Origin: an endosymbiont of Bathymodiolus septemdierum str. Myojin knoll
GTDB taxonomy: Bacteria > Pseudomonadota > Gammaproteobacteria > PS1 > Pseudothioglobaceae
DNA length: 64,000 bases
Direction of reading: 5' to 3'
Assembly: GCF_001547755.1 (NCBI RefSeq)
Contig: NZ_AP013042.1
Span: forward strand, 682,001-746,000
Shown here: one piece after another, positions 55,098-63,027 of the stretch
How positions within the stretch are numbered: the stretch's first letter is position 1
Layout of the letters: each line of letters opens with the position of its first letter
Made by a program: the position numbers and the translations under genes
The notes under the pieces: generated by a model
What the model saw: only the letters and a program-made list of their open reading frames with translations
Told to the model about the DNA's origin: nothing
Databases searched by the model: none

Positions 55098-56066
55098 ATG
55101 AATTATTATATAATAAACCCTTTATCCTTTGACCATTATTTTTATATGACTATTGAAAATGCTTCTTCTTTTTTAGCTTGGGATGTTTCCTCTTATCTTG
55201 CGGTATTCTTAATAATGGCTTTTATTATTGTCGTGACTGATCATTTTTTTATGGGTGGGTCAGTGGTTAATGCGCCAACGACGAAAAAATCTTTACTAGG
55301 TAAATGGTTGTATTTTGTTTGTTTCTTAAAATTAAATAAATCGAAAAAATATTTACATCGCTCTAAAATCGTACAGCTTTCAGCAGAGTTTTATCCTATG
55401 TTGTTATTGATTTTTGCATTAAGAGGTTTTATCGTAGAACCGTTTAGAATCCCATCTAATTCAATGATGCCGACTTTTTTAACTTATGATTTTTTATTAG
55501 TAGATAAAATTTCTTACGGCATTCATTTACCTATTTTAAACACAGAATTGCTAGATATTGGCGACCCAGAGCGGGGCGATGTAGTGGTGTTTAGGTATCC
55601 TAATTACGAAAAACGCAGCACTTACAAGGGTGCAGATTTCATTAAGCGTGTGATTGGTTTGCCAGGCGATAAGATTGAGTATATCAATGATCAGCTGACT
55701 GTAAACGGTGAAGCGGTTGAGTATAAAAAAATTGGCACTTATTCAGGTATTGAGAAAGGTATTGAAATGACAGGATATAGGCATGTGCGTGAGCTGTTGG
55801 GCGACAACCCACATGATGTGTTACTACACCCTCGCAAAAATTCTCGGAGCGTGAGATTGGTTGTACCTCAAGGGCATTATTTTGTAATGGGGGATAATCG
55901 TGCAAATAGTAGTGATAGTCGTTTTTGGGGGTTTGTACCCGAGAAGTATATTATTGGTAGGGCCTTTTATATTTGGGCACATGGTGATATTGGCGGGTTA
56001 TTTTCTAGCAGCCCATTAAAAGCCTTAAAAACTTTTACATTTAGTAGAAATGGCGTTATTGACTAA
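55098..56066 (+). CDS. lepB: Signal peptidase I
   Basis: LepB cleaves Sec signal peptides on the periplasmic side of the inner membrane. The 322-residue protein has two N-terminal membrane segments (about 28-50 and 92-110) and the catalytic Ser in PSNSMMPT. The catalytic Lys is in DFIKRVIGLPGD, and box E is GDNRANSSDSR. ATG 55146 (MTIENASS) is an alternative start nearer the first helix; neither has a clear ribosome site. The gene starts 25 bp from divergent rspA. Confidence 0.95.
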   Translation: MNYYIINPLSFDHYFYMTIENASSFLAWDVSSYLAVFLIMAFIIVVTDHFFMGGSVVNAPTTKKSLLGKWLYFVCFLKLNKSKKYLHRSKIVQLSAEFYPMLLLIFALRGFIVEPFRIPSNSMMPTFLTYDFLLVDKISYGIHLPILNTELLDIGDPERGDVVVFRYPNYEKRSTYKGADFIKRVIGLPGDKIEYINDQLTVNGEAVEYKKIGTYSGIEKGIEMTGYRHVRELLGDNPHDVLLHPRKNSRSVRLVVPQGHYFVMGDNRANSSDSRFWGFVPEKYIIGRAFYIWAHGDIGGLFSSSPLKALKTFTFSRNGVID

Positions 56067-56096
56067 ATAAAGTTAAATTATTAAAGGAAAAATTTA

Positions 56097-56936
56097 TTAT
56101 TGAATGTGCTTTAGGATGGCGTTAAACTCGTCTTTGCTTTGATAATGAATGACAATCCTGCCTTTGTCATTATCGCCTTTAATTTCAGTTTTTGAATTAA
56201 GTCTTTTGCTTAAGGTATCTGACAATGTTTTAATGTGAGGGTCAACGGCAGTACTCTTAACGGGTTTTGGATTTAGGATGCGTTTAACCAATTCTTCTGT
56301 TTGTCGCACGGATAAAGATTTCTTTATCACTTGATTGGCTGCTTCTAATTGTTGCTCTAGATTTAATGACAATAAAGTACGACCGTGACCCATCTCTATT
56401 TTTCCACTACTTAGCAGGCTTTTTACATCGTCGCTGAGTTGTAATAAACGGATTAAATTACTCACACTTGAGCGCGACCGACCAACCACTGTTGCCACCT
56501 CTTCGTGGGTCATTTTAAAGTCTTCGATTAATTGTGTTAATGCCTTAGCCTCTTCAAGCGGTGTTAATGATTCGCGTTGAATGTTCTCAATCAGACCAAT
56601 AGCCAACGCTACTTGGTCGTCAATCTTACGGACAATAACAGGGACTTCTTTCAGCCCTGCAATTTTAGCAGCACGCCAGCGTCTTTCACCGGCAATGACT
56701 TCATATTTATCATAGGTAATTTTGCGAACAACCAAAGGCTGAATAACCCCCTGGGCAGAGATTGAGTTTGCAAGCTCTTGCAGGGTTTCAGGGTCAAAAT
56801 CATCTCTCGGCTGAAATTTTCCGCGTTGAAGTTCATTTACACCCAGCATTATTAGGTTATTATCAGGCCGCTCATTATTGGTCGATTGCCCTAATAATAT
56901 GTCTAATCCGCGTCCTAATTTTGAAGAATTTGCCAT
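56097..56936 (-). CDS. parB: Chromosome partitioning protein ParB
   Basis: ParB binds parS sites, spreads as a CTP-dependent clamp and works with ParA in chromosome segregation. The 279-residue protein has the N-terminal QPRDDF, the CTPase/ParB motif VIAGERRWRAAKIAGL, a helix-turn-helix with EVATVVGRSRSSVSNLIRLL and a C-terminal dimer domain. It follows parA by 5 bp. I found no consensus parS in the window. Confidence 0.95.
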   Translation of the reverse strand: MANSSKLGRGLDILLGQSTNNERPDNNLIMLGVNELQRGKFQPRDDFDPETLQELANSISAQGVIQPLVVRKITYDKYEVIAGERRWRAAKIAGLKEVPVIVRKIDDQVALAIGLIENIQRESLTPLEEAKALTQLIEDFKMTHEEVATVVGRSRSSVSNLIRLLQLSDDVKSLLSSGKIEMGHGRTLLSLNLEQQLEAANQVIKKSLSVRQTEELVKRILNPKPVKSTAVDPHIKTLSDTLSKRLNSKTEIKGDNDKGRIVIHYQSKDEFNAILKHIQ

Positions 56937-56941
56937 CTGAT

Positions 56942-57718
56942 TTAATTAATTAAAATTGTTGTTTTTCTAACCACTTCGCTTGCCAATGATACATACGAAA
57001 TCGAGCCTTTGGACGATCTTGCGTAATTAATAGCTGCTTGTCCGTGACTTGGCGCTTCTGCTAATTTTACATTTCTTGGGATGATAGTCTTGAATACTTT
57101 ACTAGAAAAGTATTGTTGTAATTGCACCGAAACTTCATTCGACAAGTTGTTGCGTACATCATACATGGTTCTAACCAATCCTGTTATTTTTAAAGAAGCA
57201 TTGGTGGTTGCCTGAATTTTTTCAATGGTTTGCATTAAAGCACTCAATCCTTCTAAGGCATAATACTCACATTGCATTGGAATAATAATGCCATTCGATG
57301 CCGTAAATGCATTAATCGTGAGCATATTCAATGAAGGTGGGCAGTCAATAATGACATAATCATAGTTGTCGTCAACGATAGCAAGCGCTTCTTTTAATTT
57401 GTATTCTGAGTGACTATTTTGTAGTAGAGCAATCTCAGCGGTAATTAAATCGGTGTTAGAAGGGATGACATCAATATCAACAGCATCTGAATAAGTAATA
57501 GATTCTTCAATGCTACATTCACCTAATAACAGTTCACATGTAGAGTTTGACAGTTTGTTTTTGTCAATACCACAACCCATGGTTGCATTACCTTGCGGGT
57601 CAATATCAATTAATAAGACTCGTTTTTTAATGGTTTTCAATGCGGCACTTAAATTCACAGCAGTGGTGGTTTTACCCACACCACCTTTTTGATTTGCAAT
57701 TGCAAGAACGATAGCCAT
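56942..57718 (-). CDS. parA: Chromosome partitioning ATPase ParA
   Basis: ParA is the deviant Walker ATPase that positions ParB complexes on the nucleoid. The 258-residue protein has the P-loop NQKGGVGKTTTAVNLS at residues 8-23, with the signature lysine, DIDPQGNATMG and VIIDCPPSL. It is the short chromosomal (Soj) form without an N-terminal helix-turn-helix. It starts 2 bp after ctpA ends. Confidence 0.96.
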   Translation of the reverse strand: MAIVLAIANQKGGVGKTTTAVNLSAALKTIKKRVLLIDIDPQGNATMGCGIDKNKLSNSTCELLLGECSIEESITYSDAVDIDVIPSNTDLITAEIALLQNSHSEYKLKEALAIVDDNYDYVIIDCPPSLNMLTINAFTASNGIIIPMQCEYYALEGLSALMQTIEKIQATTNASLKITGLVRTMYDVRNNLSNEVSVQLQQYFSSKVFKTIIPRNVKLAEAPSHGQAAINYARSSKGSISYVSLASEVVRKTTILIN

Positions 57719-57719
57719 T

Positions 57720-59072
57720 TTATTTTTTTAATACCGTGAGTGCTTTGAGTAAATTTCGAGCCTGAAGGATAAAATAGTCTTTTTCAAGTCTGTCTAACGC
57801 CTTCTTATTTTCTTCTGATTTCTTACTTTCTTGAGCGTTTAGAATTTCTTTGGTAGAGAGTTTGGTTGGATCTTCTATTTCCAAATGTCCCTCTAAATCG
57901 CTTTCCGAAGTCTCGGTAATACTGTCCTCTTTTTCATCACCTAATTTGATGTTTTTAAGCTTGATGTCTGGCTCTATGCCTTTGGCTTGAATGGATCGGT
58001 CGTTTGGTGTGTAATATCTTGCTGTGGTTATTTTTAGACCGTAGCCACCTTTTAACGCAAGAATGGTTTGCACCGAACCTTTGCCGAAAGAGGTGCTACC
58101 CATAATGATGGCGCGTTTATGATCTTGCAGAGCACCAGCAACAATTTCTGAAGCGGAAGCAGAGCCTTTATTGATTAAAACCACCATTGGGGAGTTATCT
58201 AAGATATCACCAGCATCAGAGATAAATTTGGCATTTGAACCAGGAATTCGACCTTTGGTATAGACAATAATACCTTTATCGTCCAAGAATAAGTTGGAAA
58301 CATCAACAGCACCATTTAACACGCCACCTGGGTTATTTCTTAAATCAAGAATAAGAGAATTTAGGTCGCCATCGTTTTCCTCTTTTAAGCGTTGAATGGT
58401 TTTTTCTAATAAATTAGCTGTCGGACTTTGAAAGCTAGAAATACGCACATAACCAATACCGTCTTCAAGTAAAAAACCTTTGACTGACACAATGGTAATG
58501 ATTTCACGGGTAATTTTGACCACAAAAGGTTTGGCGTTCTTACGCAAAATAGTAATACTGATATTTGTTCCAGCTTTGCCACGCATAAGACTAACACCTT
58601 CTTCTAGTGTCATGCCACGCACAAGCTTTCCATCAATTTTTATAATCTTGTCACCCGCCTGAATACCCGCCCTGTAAGCGGGCGTATCGTCAATTGGGGA
58701 AATCACTTGAATAGCGTCATCCTTTTTAGTAATGACGATACCCAATCCGCCAAATTTACCAGAGGCACTCTCTAATAGCGTTTTTTGTTCTTTTGGTTCT
58801 AGGTAAACAGAGTGCGGATCAAGCCCACTAACCATGCCTTTAATAGCATTGGTAAATAATTTTTTGTTATCAATCTCTTCTACATACAGTCCTTTAATTT
58901 TGCTGTAAGTAACGGTAAATGCCTTAAGGTCCTTGAAAAAGGCTTCTAATTTTTCCTTTTCTTTGTTAGAATCGGCTGAGGCAGGGGCGCTCAATACAAA
59001 GAACGCGGTAATGATAACTAAGAGGGTTGAGTTTTTAAATTTATTTAATAAAATCATAATATAATTATTCAC
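57720..59072 (-). CDS. ctpA: S41 carboxy-terminal processing protease
   Basis: This periplasmic serine protease degrades or trims C-terminal tails of envelope proteins. The 450-residue protein has a signal peptide or anchor (about 13-33), a PDZ domain (about 95-180) and the S41 catalytic core. The nucleophile Ser is in NKGSASASEIVAGAL and the Lys is in TSFGKGSVQ. A charged C-terminal tail follows. The first methionines (MNNYIMILL) leave the start uncertain by a few codons. Confidence 0.93.
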   Translation of the reverse strand: MNNYIMILLNKFKNSTLLVIITAFFVLSAPASADSNKEKEKLEAFFKDLKAFTVTYSKIKGLYVEEIDNKKLFTNAIKGMVSGLDPHSVYLEPKEQKTLLESASGKFGGLGIVITKKDDAIQVISPIDDTPAYRAGIQAGDKIIKIDGKLVRGMTLEEGVSLMRGKAGTNISITILRKNAKPFVVKITREIITIVSVKGFLLEDGIGYVRISSFQSPTANLLEKTIQRLKEENDGDLNSLILDLRNNPGGVLNGAVDVSNLFLDDKGIIVYTKGRIPGSNAKFISDAGDILDNSPMVVLINKGSASASEIVAGALQDHKRAIIMGSTSFGKGSVQTILALKGGYGLKITTARYYTPNDRSIQAKGIEPDIKLKNIKLGDEKEDSITETSESDLEGHLEIEDPTKLSTKEILNAQESKKSEENKKALDRLEKDYFILQARNLLKALTVLKK

Positions 59073-59179
59073 TTATAAAGAATTGAAGGTTAAAAATGGA
59101 TATAATATATTGAATAAAATATCCATCAAGTTGTTTTTGGATTTTACTTGTTTTTTGTTTTAAGGTAACGGAGAAAAAA

Positions 59180-59770
59180 ATGAAAAAATTAAATAATGTG
59201 TTATTGGTGTTTGTACTTTTGGTATCGTCAGTCGTATATTCAGCAGAGGTACAGAGAGTGACAACGATAGAAAACCCAGTTAAAGTCATACAGTCAACTA
59301 TTGTTAAGCTTAATCAGTTAACAACCGCAACGATTTACTCTCCACAAATGATGGGTTTTTTGGTTGAACAAGAGATTACCCCTTTGTTCGATTTTGAGCA
59401 CATTGCCACTGAAGTTTTATCAATAAGTCGTATTAACTTAGGTGAAGAAGAGACAGAGTTTTTCGCAAATAGGATTAAGAAAAATGTCATTAACACCTTG
59501 ATATCAAAATTGGCAAGAAGTCACACAGGTTCATTTTATTTTGTCTCTGCAAGACCAACTATACAGAATAATATTATCGTTAGATTGAGTGCAAAAGGGT
59601 ATTCTAGATTTGCGCTTAACTTAGACTTGTTTTTCCATCAGAGCAAGTCAGGAAAATGGCAAATTTTTGATGTTGCATTAGGCCACGATAGTTTGGTTAA
59701 CTATTATCAAAGAGTGGTGCGTAGTAAAGTAAGAAGGTATGGCGTGTATGGCATGCTAGGTAGAATTTAA
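59180..59770 (+). CDS. mlaC: MlaC/Ttg2D-like periplasmic phospholipid-binding protein
   Basis: MlaC shuttles phospholipids between the outer-membrane MlaA complex and the inner-membrane MlaFEDB transporter. The 196-residue protein has a signal peptide (1-21), then the family features PLFDFEHIATEVLSI and the C-terminal WQIFDVALGHDSLVNYY. That last part corresponds to the usual DVxxxGVSLVxxYR. No other mla gene is adjacent, so the symbol is by family. A GGTAACGGAG ribosome site precedes it. Confidence 0.8.
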   Translation: MKKLNNVLLVFVLLVSSVVYSAEVQRVTTIENPVKVIQSTIVKLNQLTTATIYSPQMMGFLVEQEITPLFDFEHIATEVLSISRINLGEEETEFFANRIKKNVINTLISKLARSHTGSFYFVSARPTIQNNIIVRLSAKGYSRFALNLDLFFHQSKSGKWQIFDVALGHDSLVNYYQRVVRSKVRRYGVYGMLGRI

Positions 59771-59793
59771 TTTATATAAATAAAAAAAATAGA

Positions 59794-60093
59794 ATGGAAT
59801 TATTAGAAAGAAACGAAGACATTGAAAAGGCAACAAACGCCTTGAAGGCGATGGCACACCCATTGCGTCTAAAGATTTTATGTGCGTTAAAAAGTGATGA
59901 ATTGCCTGTGCTTGAAATCGTTGAACAGGTTGGCTCATCCCAATCTAATATTTCACAGCATATTGAAATCTTAAGAGTCAAAAATATTATTGAATCTCGA
60001 CGCGACGGTAATCGAATTTTATGCAAGGTTAAAGATACAAAAATTTTGAAATTAGTTGCCAATATGCAAGCGGTTTTTTGCTCAGGAAGTTAG
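59794..60093 (+). CDS. ArsR-family transcriptional regulator
   Basis: The 99-residue protein is a single winged helix of the ArsR/SmtB type: KALAHPLRLKIL-like KAMAHPLRLKILCAL, then the recognition helix SQSNISQHIEIL and a beta wing (RRDGNRI). There are no metal-binding ELCVCDL-type cysteines in helix 3 (LPVLEIVEQV is in that place), so the signal is probably not arsenic or zinc at that site. In sulfur oxidisers such regulators (SoxR/SqrR/BigR-like) can sense sulfane sulfur through two cysteines; here Cys31 and a Cys near the C terminus could act so, which is speculative. Confidence 0.85.
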   Translation: MELLERNEDIEKATNALKAMAHPLRLKILCALKSDELPVLEIVEQVGSSQSNISQHIEILRVKNIIESRRDGNRILCKVKDTKILKLVANMQAVFCSGS

Positions 60094-60109
60094 CTAATTG
60101 ATAGTTTAT

Positions 60110-60186
60110 GCGCTCGTAGCTCAACTGGATAGAGTATTGGCCTCCGAAGCCAAATGTTGGGTGTTCAAATCACCTCGAGCGCACCA
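60110..60186 (+). tRNA. tRNA-Arg (anticodon CCG)
   Basis: The acceptor stem GCGCTCG/CGAGCGC, D-arm, anticodon stem TTGGC/GCCAA with loop CTCCGAA, and T-loop TTCAAAT form a full cloverleaf with encoded CCA. It reads CGG codons. It marks the border between core genes and the accessory region to its right. Confidence 0.95.
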
Positions 60187-60326
60187 TACATAAAATCCTT
60201 TATATATAAGGCATAACACACATAAACACACCTTGATATAGCACTACATTTTAAGTATAAATTTACTAAAAATGTAATAATAGTGTAATATTTAATCTTG
60301 TTTTCACAATACAGGAATTAAATAAA

Positions 60327-60830
60327 ATGGATATTACAGGCACACAATCAAAACAAATTAGAGAGGATTTAAACCTTTCACAAAACAAAACTGCTCAAGG
60401 CTCTAGGGTTAATCGTGGGTATTTATCAATGTTTGAAGCGGGGGTGTTTCAACTACCCGAACATTACAAACAACAACTGATTAATTTTTACGCCTCACAA
60501 GGCTATCTATTCACTCAAAATGAGATGATTATTGATAATGGCTATATTGATGAGCCGATAGATGTAAATGATGATAATCGCTATTATGAAGAAGAAAGCT
60601 GCACAGAAAATAATAATGTAACTTTTAATACAACCCAAAGTGTAGACAAAGAAATAGTAGAAACATCGAAAATTGCCATCAATCCAAAACTAGCTAATGC
60701 AATACTGGTAATTACTACTTTAACGATTTTTCATCAAATTGCTAAAAATAACGGCTTTGATATTTTTGATTGGATTGATGATAAATTATCATCCAAGAAA
60801 AACAACGATTATTTTGATGGGTTTTATTAA
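60327..60830 (+). CDS. HTH (XRE-like) protein with a C-terminal hydrophobic segment
   Basis: The 167-residue protein begins with a compact helix-turn-helix (about 4-45; SKQIREDLNLSQNKTAQGSR and then VNRGYLSMFEAG). A very acidic linker (70-115) follows, then a hydrophobic stretch LANAILVITTLTIF (about 129-142) and a charged tail. The hydrophobic stretch may be a membrane anchor or an oligomer helix. It is convergent with the HEPN gene of the restriction locus, only 13 bp apart. A mobile-element regulator is likely, but no known family was recognised. Confidence 0.6.
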   Translation: MDITGTQSKQIREDLNLSQNKTAQGSRVNRGYLSMFEAGVFQLPEHYKQQLINFYASQGYLFTQNEMIIDNGYIDEPIDVNDDNRYYEEESCTENNNVTFNTTQSVDKEIVETSKIAINPKLANAILVITTLTIFHQIAKNNGFDIFDWIDDKLSSKKNNDYFDGFY

Positions 60831-60843
60831 CTTATTAAATAAA

Positions 60844-61581
60844 TCAACTAACAGGGATTTTGTGAACAATTTTTCTTAGTGTGAAATATGCAAATTTATA
60901 AACTTTCATCACATCTTCATTTGGCTCTACTTCGCTATGAAAAAGTGCATTTCTTAGCTTGTATAGAATTACCATATAGCCTTGATAAATACCTTTAATA
61001 ATTTTACCTTGCTCCATACTGTCATATTCATCAAAAGATTTTAATTTATCTAATTCTTCTATTAAATTTACTGTGTATTTTGATACAAAGCCTATAATTT
61101 CAGATTTAACTTTTTCTTTTTGAGTTTTGCTTATTTTTGCATTAATTATAACTTGATCTAAATCATCATAAGAAAAAGGGTTTGACTGATATTTTTTAAC
61201 TGTAAATGTAAATTTATCACCATCAATTGCTTTAATAAAATATTGAGTTTTATTAAATTTTTGATTAAATACATCTTTTACCTCGTGCTTGCCAATTTTT
61301 ACTACTGATAAATTAATAACTTTACCGTTATTCATTATTTCTGTTGCAGTTATTGCATCTCGCAAGGCAATTAAATCATCTTTAAAATGTTTTCCAGAAT
61401 TAACTAACCCCTCAAACTTTCCTAAAACAATGATATTTCCTTGAATTTCTTGTATTTGCTCCGTGTCATTGTTGTTTGGATATTTGCATTTAAGATAAGC
61501 ATTAAAGGCAAAATAAGCCTTAGTAAAATAGACATAATAATCTATATCAATAGACTCTCTATAAGTTTTAAATTTGTTCAT
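60844..61581 (-). CDS. HEPN-domain protein in the type I R-M operon
   Basis: The 245-residue protein has no known enzymatic domain in its N-terminal two thirds. Its last part, however, contains the HEPN ribonuclease signature Rx4H as LRNALFHSEVEP (about 211-222), followed by VYKFAYFTLRKIV. HEPN proteins are common RNA-cutting effectors in phage defence and toxin-antitoxin systems. Its start overlaps the hsdS end by 14 bp, so it belongs to the hsdM-hsdS transcription unit. A structural, non-catalytic HEPN is possible. Base composition is very AT-rich. Confidence 0.65.
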   Translation of the reverse strand: MNKFKTYRESIDIDYYVYFTKAYFAFNAYLKCKYPNNNDTEQIQEIQGNIIVLGKFEGLVNSGKHFKDDLIALRDAITATEIMNNGKVINLSVVKIGKHEVKDVFNQKFNKTQYFIKAIDGDKFTFTVKKYQSNPFSYDDLDQVIINAKISKTQKEKVKSEIIGFVSKYTVNLIEELDKLKSFDEYDSMEQGKIIKGIYQGYMVILYKLRNALFHSEVEPNEDVMKVYKFAYFTLRKIVHKIPVS

Positions 61582-62998
61582 TGATTAACTTTTTGGCTTG
61601 GGTTTCATCTTGCTCAATTGCCATTTCAACCGCTTTTTTGGCGAGTTCTAAAAGTTGCCTTGACTCTTCTTTTAGTTTAAAAGATTTTTTGATTTTTTCT
61701 TCTATTTGGGTTTGGGTTTTACTGTCTATGATAGGAATTAAAACCTCTCCTATTTCTGATGGCTTCCAATGTTTGATAATTGAGCCTCCTGCGTCTCTTT
61801 GACTTTGCATTTGCACAACCAAACTATTTAAAATTAAAGTTAAATACTCACTAAAAATTTTCTCTTTATATTTACTCTTAATTGTTAAATGCAGTAACGC
61901 ACCAGATGTAATAAAATTAGTATTTTTTTTAACATTATAAGCAATGCCAACCGTTCCATCTTTTGATAATAAAATAGTGTCTTTTTTAGGTTGCAATTTT
62001 TCTAACACTTCATCATCAAATAATGTTTTTGATAAGTGAATATCAGGACTTGATAAGCCAAATTTTGTAATATTTGAAACCCTTACAAAAGGAATGCCAC
62101 TTTCTTGATAAGCATCACTTCCTGGTTCTATGGATTTTTGAATATTAACAACATTATCTAAAATGTCATATTTTGTGCTTTTAACTTTATCAATTATTTC
62201 ATCATATTTTGGCTGGTAATATTCGCTATCAAGTCGCCCACTAACCTCAAAACTCTCACTAAATGACTTAATGGCGATATTTTCATTTGATGGCTTAAAA
62301 TTTAGTAAATCTAATTCTGTTAATAAAAGATTTTCTGCTTCACTATAAAACTTTTTACTTTGTTCAATTTTATTTTGAGATAATTTAACTAATTCTTGTA
62401 TTTTTAATTGAAAAGAATTTGATACAACGGGTATTGGTATTTTTTTCATATCACCAACATTTAATTTTGGCTGAGCATTACCACTGATTCGTCTTAAAAT
62501 TAGATTTTGAGAATATAATGAATTTAAATAAACTAAAATATAAAATTTTTCACTATCTATAAAATTTAATAGTTTAATACCTAAGTTATTTTCACTTATA
62601 TTACAAGTTCCTATTTCTTCATCTACTCTTGCAATAAGTCCTATTGTATTACCTACTTTTGACATAACTAAATCATTCAGAAATAATTGTGAATTTTTTA
62701 ATAAAAGATTATTTTCATCTGATATGTAAACAAGAGTATCTTTCTTAATTATAAACTTATCTTTTAAATTTTCAACTCGTACAAAAGCCACCCCTTTATC
62801 TAAATAACTATGGCTTTTAAGCGTTGAACCAAAAGGACCACTTACAACATTCTCTAAATAAAAATACTTTTTAGTTTTAAGTAATTTATCAAAATATAAA
62901 CTTTTTTTATTAAAAAATTCGCTATCTATTCTTTGAGTATCATTGCCCTCTAAAACCTCACTAAGCCTAAGTTCAACTATTTCCAGCCCATCCAACAA
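61568..62998 (-). CDS. hsdS: Type I restriction-modification specificity subunit HsdS
   Basis: HsdS gives the HsdM/HsdR complex its DNA target. The 476-residue protein has two target recognition domains in tandem. Each ends in the conserved pattern: GNAQPKLNVGDMKKIPIPV near 195, and SIIKHWKPSEIGEVLIPI near 420. Each is followed by a coiled coil (QELVKLSQNKIEQSKKF and the like). The two half-sites cannot be predicted. The frame is open upstream of 62998, so the true start may be a few codons earlier, close to the hsdM stop. Confidence 0.9.
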   Translation of the reverse strand: MLDGLEIVELRLSEVLEGNDTQRIDSEFFNKKSLYFDKLLKTKKYFYLENVVSGPFGSTLKSHSYLDKGVAFVRVENLKDKFIIKKDTLVYISDENNLLLKNSQLFLNDLVMSKVGNTIGLIARVDEEIGTCNISENNLGIKLLNFIDSEKFYILVYLNSLYSQNLILRRISGNAQPKLNVGDMKKIPIPVVSNSFQLKIQELVKLSQNKIEQSKKFYSEAENLLLTELDLLNFKPSNENIAIKSFSESFEVSGRLDSEYYQPKYDEIIDKVKSTKYDILDNVVNIQKSIEPGSDAYQESGIPFVRVSNITKFGLSSPDIHLSKTLFDDEVLEKLQPKKDTILLSKDGTVGIAYNVKKNTNFITSGALLHLTIKSKYKEKIFSEYLTLILNSLVVQMQSQRDAGGSIIKHWKPSEIGEVLIPIIDSKTQTQIEEKIKKSFKLKEESRQLLELAKKAVEMAIEQDETQAKKLINEQI

Positions 62999-63027
62999 CG
63001 CCTGATATTTGGCGTTATTAAATGGGC

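Noticed and set aside
56097-57718. A replication origin next to parAB
   Set aside because: No DnaA-box cluster, dnaA, mnmG or rsmG and no consensus parS palindrome were found nearby.
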